DNA of 64,000 bases from Wolfiporia cocos. Its lineage: Eukaryota; Basidiomycota; Agaricomycetes; Polyporales; Phaeolaceae. Below are positions 34,009 to 44,261 of this stretch, in pieces (the stretch's first letter is position 1; each line of letters begins with the position of its first letter). Made by a program: the position numbers and the translations under genes. Location: positions 1,364,001 through 1,428,000 of the forward strand of contig JACCLO010000001.1 in NCBI GenBank assembly GCA_029448655.1, written 5' to 3'. The notes beneath the pieces were generated by a model. It saw only the letters and a program-made list of their open reading frames with translations, ran no database searches and was not told the origin of the DNA.

Positions 34009-35796
34009 TGACACAAGCCACCTTGTGGGACTCACCAGCTTTCCCTTACTGGGGAGGATAAGATGGGCATGCACAGCAAAAGGGGTGAGATGAGCTTCTG
34101 CGGCGAAGCCGAGAAGAATAGAACTAGAGTATAAGACGTATAAGTCCCTACTTATATACATGTGGTTAGCCCTAACGGCATACTACTGTATTGTTCTATT
34201 GAGAATGGTTACGCGGCTTGATGCCGAGGTAACCGAAGGCTATGCCATCTTAGTCTTGTCATGTATCCCTAATGGATTATGTAAGTAAGAGAGGTAGTGC
34301 GTATGTCCGGGCTAAGGTTGGGCCAGTATACGGGTATTGTCATGATGCCGAAGCCTGTGATTTCGTAAAGGTGATATCGCCATTGGATGGTCGGATATTG
34401 GGGCACCGTGTACCATGTGGTACTGACAATGTCATGGGCACCAGGCCGCATGTTTTGGTGGTTCTGACCGAAGGCCGAGAACCGGTGTTGCTATTGCCGT
34501 GAGGCGGATAGCGAGGGTGTATTGCTATTGGGCAGATACACGTGTTGTGCATGAGGCATAGAAGCCGCAGCACCGGAGATCTGCAAATGCCGGATTCCAG
34601 AAGGTTTCCATCAGAGATGGTAACCATGTTGGCTGTGATCCTTGATGATCGGAGCCGGGGTTTGGTATTCGCCGAAGGCAGAGATACCGGGACTTCATAT
34701 GTACCGTAGTCCGTGGGAGGCCGATATGGCCATACCAATGAAACCTTGCCATGAGGCAATGTTTGTTGGTGTTGATGCTTTTATGCGAGGCGTCTCTCGT
34801 GTGATGGTTTAGCCGTGAGGCTGTAACTGTTGTTAGACGTGGCGATGACGTGGCTTGTCTGGTGACTATGCGGTAATGCCGGGCTGTTAGGCTGTGGCGT
34901 TTGTATGTGCATTGTAATACCGTATGACTAGCGTGTTATGCCGTCTTGTTGTGCCTTGGTGGCACATGGGTAGGGCGCTTCCTAGGTCTTAGGTTTGACA
35001 TTAAGTGGTGAATGGCAGGCTTGGTGTGGTTAACGCTGTCACAGATTTGGGACATGCCACTATTTTTCCCGTATTTTTACCTATTTATCTGGTATTTCTA
35101 CGACCTTGTAGACATTTACGCTGCTAAGCGCCCGTCTACACGTACACGCAACCAAACAACACGTACACAACGCGGTATACGTCCACTTGTCATAACAACA
35201 CGTACATAACACGCTTGTACGCGTCAATGACTCAGCGGACTAACCTCCGGTGTCACGCGCCTTACTCATATCCCGATACCGGGCTATGTCAGTACAATTG
35301 GATAAGTGGCCCGCTCGTTATCACATGCCAATGACCTTACGATTACTCATATCCCGATCCCGGAATATAATAATCACATGCATGGCTTACTAACGTAGCT
35401 ACAGCCACTTCCACAACATGGACCTACGGTCCAAACAAACGATCTTACTGGTGCGGCCATTACCGGCGCACATGGTCTATGGTAGTTTACGACTAAACCA
35501 TATTAGTTATGTCTGCGCACAGACCACCTTCATGTTTGGCTCCCTTACCGGTAACCAAACAAAACATGTATATAAGTAGGGCTATCACTGCGGATAAGCC
35601 TTAGATTTGTTCTCTGCATTCGCACAGTTACATATCATCTCTGCTTGCGCCCACTAGCCTCCTCACCAACCTTCTGCAACTCCTTCAAGTCGCCTATAAG
35701 GTTATAGTGTGAGTACCACAGTCTAGTCTGTGTCAAACGCGAGGTTTATTGCTATGCCAATAAGGGAAAAAGCTGGATATGTCACGATCTGTGACA
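34009..35796 (-). mobile_element. inverted solo LTR, family C, TSD TGGCA, with a nested LTR
   Basis: On the plus strand it starts TGACACAAGCCACC and ends CACGATCTGTGACA. TGGCA is exact at 34004-34008 and 35797-35801. TATA-like TATATACATG is at about 34153. It splits the pogo reading frame and holds the LTR 35037-35735. Confidence 0.88.
35037..35735 (+). mobile_element. nested solo LTR, TSD AACGC
   Basis: It starts TGTCACAGATTTGGGAC and ends CTAGTCTGTGTCA. AACGC is exact at 35032-35036 and 35736-35740. TATA-like CATGTATATAAG is at about 35565. Confidence 0.9.
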
Positions 35797-35845
35797 TGGC
35801 ACAAGTGATTCCAATGTGAGCGATGGGAAGGATGTCTCTTTATAG

Positions 35846-36507
35846 CATGCTAGTCTAAGTCACATATAGTCACAGATTGTCACACTGTGCCAAGGACTAC
35901 TAAACAGCCGAAATGCATGCTACGGTGAAGTATCTCAAATCCTTTCACTTCTCTACATCACATCTCCTTCAAACTACATATATATTCTCTTGGAGTAGTG
36001 GCCATCAGGTATGTCTAATTGGATCTGTTTTTTTTGCATCCTCTATTTGAGATTTCCAAATTGGTGTGCCAAGGACTACTAGAACACTGTATCAAGTATG
36101 GGCATTACATGCCAGTGTGAAGAGCATACCCTGTGGATGTGCAACCAGAAGACACTGTGAGTCAATGGACACAAACCAAGTCAAAGTATGAACTCTGCTC
36201 ACACTGTCTTATATCTGTGCAACTTGAGCAGCAGCCAAGTCTCTGAAGGAGTAGGTTGCAGCCTTCATTGAGTTCTGAGTTGGAAAATCACTGGGGCATT
36301 CAGTCAAATTTTTGCATGTGTGCCATATGGTAACACTGTCGAGATCTGAATAAACTACTCAGAACAGCAAACATGAAGGTTCTAGTGGCATGCATGCTAG
36401 CTTAGAGCAAGACTAGCAGAGTATGTGAGTATTCGGGTGAATGACGGTTTGCGGATCCAATCAACATACAGTTTAAGGTTTGTAGCTTACCAGCTGTCAC
36501 ACGCCCC
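35846..36507. other. no recognised gene (pogo 3' flank)
   Basis: Noncoding, CpG-poor sequence. A short direct repeat, GTGCCAAGGACTACTA, occurs near 35887 and 36066. Confidence 0.4.
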
Positions 36508-36977
36508 TGACACAAACTTGACATGGCATACCTCTATCCCATATCCTACCCCTATATGCCATCTAGTAGACAATAAGGTGCAACGCCGAGTGGAAGAAGT
36601 CTCAGCGAGGCGGAGCTAGGGCAGCAGCCAGTGGTGATCAAGAAAGGAGGGCTATTGCCCATACATCAAGAAGATCAAGTCTGAGGTGTAACCCTCAGAC
36701 TGGCATAGTATATATACATGTAGACGGCGTAACTACTGAGTCATGGCCCACCCTAAAGGGGGCCGTGCACGACTACACGATTGTCACGCCATAAGGTGTC
36801 ATCTACAACTACGTCATCTGGACGGACCACAGGGCCAACCAGCCCGTGTACCTAGCTACAACGTGGTCTATCTACTAGTCACGTGATCCCATACGCTGAG
36901 GTCGTTGGTTCAACTCCCCCAGAGGGCATTCTACGCCATGTCACGAGACCTGGGCCGCCAGCCCAAAATCTGTGACA
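36508..36977 (-). mobile_element. inverted solo LTR, family F, TSD GCCCC
   Basis: On the plus strand it starts TGACACAAACTTGACATGG and ends CAAAATCTGTGACA. GCCCC is exact at 36503-36507 and 36978-36982. Many CG sites are retained, so it is younger than its surroundings. Confidence 0.92.
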
Positions 36978-36982
36978 GCCCC

Positions 36983-38127
36983 AAATCTCATGAATATACA
37001 CATAATGTTTCTATTTCTGCGTCACTCAGCTGTGGCGGCATTCTATGCACTAAGCGACCCTTCCGGCATATGGGGATGTGGCACGAATGTATTCATGCCT
37101 TGTTAGAGTGAAGGAAAAGTCCGCTCCGTTGCGACTGTATTCAATGATGAATAAGGCTGCCAGCAACTACACGTTTCGCCGATGCAGCTATTCTGTTCAT
37201 ATCCTAATGCCGAGACAACATGTCCATGTGCGCTGATTGAGTACCTAGTATGTCTACCTTGTTGGAACATATACTTCGACATTGTCTGGAATATATGAAT
37301 GTGCAGGCAGATTATCAAATTCTGAGCTAACTGAGAATGTCTGATCCCATCTGCCTTCATCTTGATTTACTGGGGCTTCAGGAAATTAAGTCCGGCTCAG
37401 GCATACAAGTCCAGACTCAGAGTGATCAGAACAGATTCAGGAATTATAGCTTTGCTGATGAGGGTAACGGCGCTGCCAACGGAATTCAGTCGTTATACTG
37501 GACTCGCAGACTTGGATACTGACGCAAGGATGTCTCTGTAATCATCCAGGTCAAAGGAAGGTCCTCCACCTGTCACCTTTCCTCGTTAACGAATTTCCAA
37601 CCAGACATTCATGCCAGTAGCCTACCGTGACAAGGACTGTCAGGCCGAACGGATTGGAATGGCATATCAACCAAGTCTAACGGGTGTCCCAGTCAGTGCG
37701 CCATGTACACGTCCTAATTCAAACTATATGGCCAGCTGCACCTGGAAGTGCGGATACCACAGGCCATGCATGTTTGCCTGAGCGACGAACAGCTACGGTT
37801 GACGAACAAGATGATGTAGCAACCAGTAGACAACGAAATGCATGGGTGCGGTCTGCGCTATCGCATTCTCTTGCTTGGACGTAGCAACGATCCTTTGACC
37901 GGGGACAGGGCTGGGGAAGCTCCATCATTTCCCATTCATCAGAATCAGGGGGAGGCACGTCCACCACCGTGCGCGATGACCGCGGAATCTACAGTAATTG
38001 TGGTATACACAAGGAGCAGGCTATCCGAGAATTCTATAGATGATGAGAAACTACATAGTCGTGCTACAGTAGTGAGAATAGTACAACATAAACAATCTAT
38101 TTGAAAGACGATGAGCAACCCTGTCAA
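36983..38127. other. intergenic, no recognised gene
   Basis: Only short frames without motifs are present. CG becomes frequent from about 37100, marking the change from the TE graveyard to gene-bearing sequence. It includes the 3' flank of the kinase gene. Confidence 0.45.
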
Positions 38128-40772
38128 TTACGAAGATGGCGCATCAATAAGTCGCTCCACTTCGGCGGACTCTGTGAAGTCGTCGTCGCCGTACAAGGTC
38201 TCCGAAACTGTGGAGAAAGAGGAGGGTGAACTGGGAGGAATGTCAGCAAGGGACTCGAGATCGTAATCTTGGCTTTGCTCGTAGTGCTCGCTACCGTACT
38301 GACTGCCCAATTCAGATGATACGCTCGATGTGTATTCGAGCAGCTCGGCGATATCTTCGAAATATCCAGTGGACGGCGCCTTCTCGACCAATCCCGCCGC
38401 TTCCTGATGAGCTGCGACCTCGAGTCCGAGTTCGTCCTGCTTAGCCCTCTTTGCTCCGCGTTCATCAGGGTCTACCTGAGTCTCCAAGTCGTCGTCTCTG
38501 TAGGACCTGGAGCGTTTCGAACTTTCCGACCTGGTGGACAACTTGACTGATGGAGGTTTGATGACCCCAACAGACCGGATGGACTGGCCACCGATGCACT
38601 GAGAAGATGTGTAGCCTCCCTGCACGCGTTTATCCAATTCGTGAGCTTTAGCCGGTTCGAATGGTCTTGCAGCGTCATTCTCAGGCCATCCATCCATAGC
38701 CAAGGCCTCATCGAAGGCGTCCAGCACTGATTTGTGCGTCAAGGGTGTGCATGGACCAAAACCTGGAACAGAGTCGTTGACAAGCTTGGTCATACGCGCG
38801 ATAAGGTGTGTCATAGGTTTGTTGCCCTCAACCTCGAGGGCTGCAAGCCTGAGCCAGGCCCCCTTGGAGTTGATAGCCGCCCACTCCCTTCCCAGTGGAA
38901 AGACTGAGCTGCTCGCATCACTGCCCTCAGGATGGTTGTGCTTGGTGTGTCTCAGAACGATCCAGAGAAGGGTCCAGAAGAATGACTCGAGATCGTGTTT
39001 TGCTTCATGAATAATTCCCATTTTTTGCATGAGAATCTCGAGTGCGATGAAGGCATAAGTGCCCTACACGTCATCAGCGGGGCACGGTGGAATGGCACGG
39101 GCGGAACTTACTGTTCGCTCTTTCAGCTCCTTCTTCTCGTCAGATTCTATCAGTTCGTGACCTTTGACGAATGGGTCACTGCCACCAATGTCAGAGGTGT
39201 TGAGAAAATTGCTGTAGTCGAAGTCGGTGATGGCGCCCTTGAATTTTACCCTATTATCGCGCACTATGACCAAGTTCCCTGGGCTTATATCGCGATGGAG
39301 AACACCGGCCATCAATGCAATCCGGTGGCCTACAAGTGCGCGTCAGTCAACGGAACGTCACGTACTGTAACTAAGGGTCGGTTGACAGACCTTCGATCGC
39401 GTCTCGCAAAGCTTGAGTTAGTTCTTGTGTTGATCTAAAGTTTTCCAGAGGCACTCCGACAATGTCGAGAACGATGCACATATGGCTGCGCTCTCCGAAC
39501 GTGCTTCCGGAGTCCCGTCTGAACGCAGACGAGCCAGTCAAATGGAGACCCCCGTGCTCTCCCATGTCTCGTCCTTCCACAAGTCGCGCAAGCCCGGTGA
39601 TCTCGATGCCGGCTTCGTTTGCGTACTCCTCGATTCGAGAATAGAACACGGTCTCCGGACGGCGGGATTGTTGTCTCCACGCAATCTTGACGATGACTCG
39701 CCCGCTCCCCATATCGCTCAGCCTGATAGCCTCCGCGACGAATGATGCACGAGCAAATATCTGTGGACGCACAGAACGTGGCCGGAGCATCAAGTACTCC
39801 TCACCGTCGGAATTTAGCCAGACGACACGATTGCACACCTCGTCGTCGGCATTCCAACGCTCTGGATCGCTCCTCTTCGCCCGTTGGATCTCGTGGGGCT
39901 CTGCCAGTCGGGAGAAGTCGTCCGATCCCAGAAACCCGCTGTGTTGATGGACAAACTGCCATAGGAATTGGCGCAGCAGATCTGGGTTCGCTCGGTAGTC
40001 GAATGAGGGTGAGACAATGGCAGCAGCATGATCAAATCGGTATATCCGAGCATTGTGACCGTAGATCCCGATGACAAAGGAGCACAAGGCTCCATGTGCG
40101 AGCATCAGCTTGCACGCATCTTTCGCGAGCGCGATGAGGTCATGATCGGCACTCTGACTCGCGCTATTCATCGGATCCCTATGTTTCGAACTCTTCACCT
40201 CGATGGCAAGTGAAATGTTGTGCCATTCCAGGGAGGGGAGACCCACACCTGGTAGAGAGGCTATGATATCCGGTCTGTTCTCGCCCATGCTCGAAACACA
40301 GCGACTGTAGGGATGTTTGATATTCTTGAGGCTGCTGTTGTGGAAGTTGATCTTCCTAGTCTGATGGAACCTCGATACCAGCCTGTTCAGTCCTTTGACC
40401 TGCGTGTAAATGAGGTTGTATTGAGCATCATCACGCGTGCATGTGTAGCACACTTACTAAAGGATCATACATCTTGATCTCGTCCATAATCACACCGTCA
40501 TTCAGAGCGCAGAACGGATTTCCAAGTCGTCTGGCGGGCATATACGGCACGTCACTAGGAACGATCTCTTCAAGGAATTTTTGGATGGTTGCCGGGTACT
40601 CGTTAATCTTGTTTTTGATTTCTGAAGACCACCCATCTAGGTGAGCCTCGCTGTTAGCGTTCTTCTGGTTAGAAACGTTGATGAAGCTGAGTGATTTGCG
40701 ATAGGCCTGTGATGCGGGAGCACCCCGGGAGGACAATGCGCCACTCGAATTGAAACCGGACGGCATTGTCAT
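38128..40772 (-). CDS. FunK1-type fungal protein kinase, 4 exons
   Basis: Exons on the minus strand are 40772-40458, 40399-39391, 39329-39112 and 39063-38128, joined by 48-61 nt introns with agreeing phases, giving 825 residues. The kinase core has a candidate ATP-site Lys at about 343 (RVIVKIAW), the catalytic loop VLHRDISPGN with Asp455, DFD at 477-479 in place of DFG, and GTYAFIALEIL at about 515. A long N-terminal part precedes the kinase lobe, as is usual for the FunK1 family. The Ser/Asp/Glu-rich C-terminal tail holds a basic RGAKRAK patch. Phosphotransfer is the presumed activity; substrates are unknown. The second intron uses donor GTCTGT. No defect is seen. Confidence 0.88.
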
Positions 40773-41335
40773 CGTCGAGAGGCAGAGACAGAGAGGAAGC
40801 TTAGAAGCGCTTGTAAGCAGGGTGCGAAGTTAGGACCCGTCACCCGAATGATGGTCAGCAGGAGGCCGCATATGTCGGACGCGACCGTGTTAAGTCACGT
40901 GGTCGCGTCAACACTCGTGGCAACCGCAGTTTATCAACCGCCACAGCCCGCGCGACGCGCCAGATCACATGACGCGCATGTATGCCCTTGAAATCATTGC
41001 CTCGCTATATAATGGAAAAGACGCGATTTGAAGAAAATCCATCCCGGAGGATCGATGTAGATATATTTAATACACGTTTAGTCTCATCACACTGAGGCAT
41101 GAAAAGCACTCCTTGATTATCTGACCATGGCCAAGTGAGCGCTGCAGGTGCCATGCACTGATACCATATTAGACACTGTCGAGATAAAGGGTACAAGCAC
41201 GCAAGTAGCGTGTGCTAACAGAGGACATCCAGGAGATGCCAATTGCACTTAGTAATTAATCTCAAGTCCGCCCACAAGGAGGACATCAGCTACTGCACCC
41301 TCGAGCACATGGCTGTGGAGAGAGAACGACATTTA
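40773..41335. promoter_or_regulatory. upstream region of the kinase gene
   Basis: This CG-rich stretch lies 5' of the minus-strand kinase start. I see no other gene. The TATATAAT run at about 41005 is a possible core-promoter element but lies over 200 bp upstream. A segment ATTAATCTCAAGT at about 41255 resembles the MULE terminal sequence but has no partner that I found. Confidence 0.35.
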
Positions 41336-41761
41336 TGTCACAAGAAAATGGTGATGTCCCTACTTTACAAGATATATGATAATACCTGTATACACTATGG
41401 AACAGCACGTGCATAGGTAGATAAAGGCTGCACTATCTGATCTACACAGGTCATGCGCTGTCACTATGAGTAATGACATTACTACTCGTTACATGGTTAC
41501 ACTTACTGCGCACAGGCCTTGCCCTTAGGGCAGGGTCACTAGGGTAGCATACATGTATAAATACCTGTAGTTAGCATTCTGGGGTTTCCCCAGAACTAGT
41601 ATTGTCAGCCTAGGGGGTGTTCCCCTGGGAGTCTACTCAACTGCTTACCTGCGTGCGCATGAGGCTCTACCTCATCGGCTCTACTGGCGCTGGCTCCCTT
41701 GTAGCCAGTTCATCAATATATGAGGGGTTATCCCCACTGGTATGCACAGATTTCTGTGTCA
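41336..41761 (+). mobile_element. solo LTR, TSD ATTTA
   Basis: It starts TGTCACAAGAAAATGG and ends GATTTCTGTGTCA. ATTTA is exact at 41331-41335 and 41762-41766. TATA-like CATGTATAAATA is at about 41552. Confidence 0.9.
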
Positions 41762-41993
41762 ATTTATATCCCACATCAGTAATCTAAGTACAGTAGCAGC
41801 ATGGCGTAAAGCCATCAGTGACATGTAAGTATGATACATGAGTGTGTAAGTCGTTTCAGGGAAAAGTAAGGTTGGTACGAATTAGATAGTGGTGCGTAGC
41901 AGGTGATACGGCCCCAATAAGGGTAGGGTGAGGGGCAATGGATGGGGAGGGGCCAACATTTCGCATAAGGCCTTCATGGGTATGGGCTGTGAG

Positions 41994-42982
41994 TAGTGTT
42001 GCGAGGTCCAGTCCCAAGGACTGCTAAAGACCAAGGACAGGACCAGGACCGGACCAATTAGGACCGAGTCAGCGGTCCGGTCCAGTCCCGGTCCTAACAT
42101 GGTCCTGGTCCTGGTCCTAACAAGTTGTCAATTTATACAGGACTGGTTGGGACCGGTCTGGACCAGTCCCGGACCGGTCCCAAAAGTTAGCATAGAATAG
42201 TGCTTTGACTCCAAGATTGTAAACCATGATGCACTAATTTAAACATAAAATCAAGTACCTAAGACTCCAGTGAGTGATCCAAGATGATCTGCATCATGTA
42301 TGTACCACTAGCTAAGCATCACAAAACCTGGCAATAATAGGATTCACCAGTAAAGCTTCCCATATTAATGATACAACAAAGCACTGCTATTGTCTTGGGC
42401 AGTGCTTAACACATGCAGTCTGCCATCACATTATCACTAATGTTGTTGACTTGCACACAGTTGTATATTATTTACACCCAGTAGCTTTGACACTTGCACA
42501 TTGAAATAGATATATATGCAGTTCAATCTCATGCAGTCACTGGCTTCCAACCACTTAGTGGTCACTATTACTACTCATTGTAAACAAAAAAATGTCATCA
42601 GGTTTTACCTGAGATGTGTAGTCACCACAGTGGCATATATAAATATACACCAGCTTCAGTGTACCAACCATACTGGCAAAACTCAACAATTGGTGCATCA
42701 TAGTCAATTTGCAAGCTGTACTAAGTATGTTTTGATACATGTTGAGCAATAAGTGCCCTTTCGTCACATTGACTTACAAATAAAATCTGGTCAATTGAAT
42801 GACCATTCAATCGGTCCTGGACCGGTTCAGACCGGTCCTGGGACCGGTATAGGACCGCGGTCCTGCTTGGGACCGGTCTCAGTCCGGTCTCTCATTGCCC
42901 GCACCGGTCCGGTCCTGGTCCTGGTCCTCGGTCCTGCCCAAAACATGCAAAAGACCGGACCGGACCGGACCTCGCAACACTA
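41994..42982. mobile_element. hAT-type MITE, GGTCC-rich, exact 8-bp TSD
   Basis: It starts TAGTGTTGCGAGGTCC and ends GGACCTCGCAACACTA. GCTGTGAG is exact at 41986-41993 and 42983-42990. The outer 150-200 bp on each side are dense arrays of GGACC/GGTCC words in both orientations; the AT-rich middle has no transposase. This family is distinct from the GGGCC-type MITEs but has the same architecture. Confidence 0.9.
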
Positions 42983-43070
42983 GCTGTGAGTGTCAGTGGG
43001 TGTCATGCATGAGGGGGGGTATAGAAAAATAGTATCAAGGGAAAAGGTTAGTAATATGAGATGGAATGGG

Positions 43071-44261
43071 TCACGGTGATTTCATAGTGGTGAACGTGAT
43101 GCAGGGGTTGAGTGCATGCATTGATTGTGCATGAAGGTTGGTATGGAATTCGTAAAAGGTGTGGGTGAGTGCGTGAAGGACGGTGTAGTTGGCATCATTG
43201 TGGTATGTGATGGTAAGTGAGGTACAAGTTTTCCATGAGGTGACGTTCAGGTTCCAGTGTGCAGAGGTGCCTTCGACACTGAAGGGGAGGTTGTGGGTGC
43301 AACAGCAGAAGCTGGTGTGTGAGAGGTCTTCTTGGAGTCCTTTGATGATGTCCCAAGTGTTGAATAGGATGGAGTTGGGGTGTTCACGGCATTCCATGCC
43401 ATTGATGCATATGGTGACAGGGTAAGTTTGGCAGATGACATCTCTGTGTGAGTCGTTCAGGACATTTTGCAGTGGGGTGTGTAGTCCTGGTATAGGGGTG
43501 AATGATTCATTGGGGATGGCATGGATGGAGAGTGGTTTGGAGGTTGTTGTCTCAGTCATCAGTTGGGGTTGGGGACCAATAGGTGAATTGTAGAGGGGTT
43601 TTTTGAGGGGGCCCATGGGGTGAGCGTACAGTGGATGTTCAAGTGGTTCAGCGGGTTGGGTGTATAGTGGGCGTTCTAGAGGGCCTGCAGTGTGTGCGTA
43701 AAGTGCTGGTTCAGTAATGATGTCAATTGATTTGTCATTGGAATCAATTGAGTATTGAGTGGGGGTGGGTGATGGTGTACGAGGTGGTGAGAGTGGTTTG
43801 TTAGGTACCCAGAAGAGAGTGGGTGGTTTGGGTGTGGATGGTATGCATATAGTACATGACAAGCGTGGTATGAGAATTGGCGTATGTGGTGTCATGTGTG
43901 GAGTGGGTGGCATGTGTTTGGGTGTGTGTGGCTGGGGTACTGGGTTGCCCACAGCAGGGGTGAGTAAGGTGTTAAGGTGGTGGGCAAGATGGTCAACATC
44001 TTGTTGTAGGGTGAGGAGAGTGGGTAGCTCAGTATGGGCCAGACCGTTGGCTCCATGGGTAATCACGGTGAGGAGGTATGCTACATGTGCCTTCCATAGT
44101 GGGAGGGCATAGTTGGGTGGTGCAGTTTCATGTGCACAGTGAATGCTCTGTGTGGCATTGAAGAGGAGGTTGAATGCAAAGTGGGCTGGTGTTGTGTTGG
44201 CAGAGGTCCTCTGGATGCCTTGGATCATGCATGAAGCATGGGTAACATCAAGGGACAACAT
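43071..44261 (-). CDS. uncharacterised 396-residue protein
   Basis: This single uninterrupted frame has no intron signal and no domain that I recognise. It is rich in Thr, Pro and His. A central part, at about residues 185-230, has four degenerate repeats of the form PL-x-x-PLY-x-x-P. The C-terminal half has a Cys cluster (FCCCTHN). No signal peptide or membrane segment is evident. It sits between a hAT MITE and a low-gene region, so it could be a transposon-borne ORF or an orphan gene. Whether it is expressed is unknown. Confidence 0.45.
   Translation of the reverse strand: MLSLDVTHASCMIQGIQRTSANTTPAHFAFNLLFNATQSIHCAHETAPPNYALPLWKAHVAYLLTVITHGANGLAHTELPTLLTLQQDVDHLAHHLNTLLTPAVGNPVPQPHTPKHMPPTPHMTPHTPILIPRLSCTICIPSTPKPPTLFWVPNKPLSPPRTPSPTPTQYSIDSNDKSIDIITEPALYAHTAGPLERPLYTQPAEPLEHPLYAHPMGPLKKPLYNSPIGPQPQLMTETTTSKPLSIHAIPNESFTPIPGLHTPLQNVLNDSHRDVICQTYPVTICINGMECREHPNSILFNTWDIIKGLQEDLSHTSFCCCTHNLPFSVEGTSAHWNLNVTSWKTCTSLTITYHNDANYTVLHALTHTFYEFHTNLHAQSMHALNPCITFTTMKSP

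Larger units (their letters stand above)
31601..35845 (+). pseudogene. pogo/Tigger-type transposase interrupted by two LTRs
   Basis: From ATG 31601 the frame encodes an N-terminal HTH (psq-like, about residues 25-65), a CENP-B-type HTH (about 75-140, ending WIYGFIDQHHD) and a DDE_1 catalytic region with IYGMDESGFPP, LLIDRHSSHH and LQGLDVVCF as the three acidic sites. A coiled-coil-like, Lys/Gln-rich C-terminal part follows. Removing the LTRs at 33439-33692 and 34009-35796 with one TSD copy each leaves 2193 nt, exactly 731 codons, ending TAG 35843-35845. The only breaks are in-frame TGA at 32189, 32366, 32372 and 33155. Terminal inverted repeats were not found. Confidence 0.85.
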
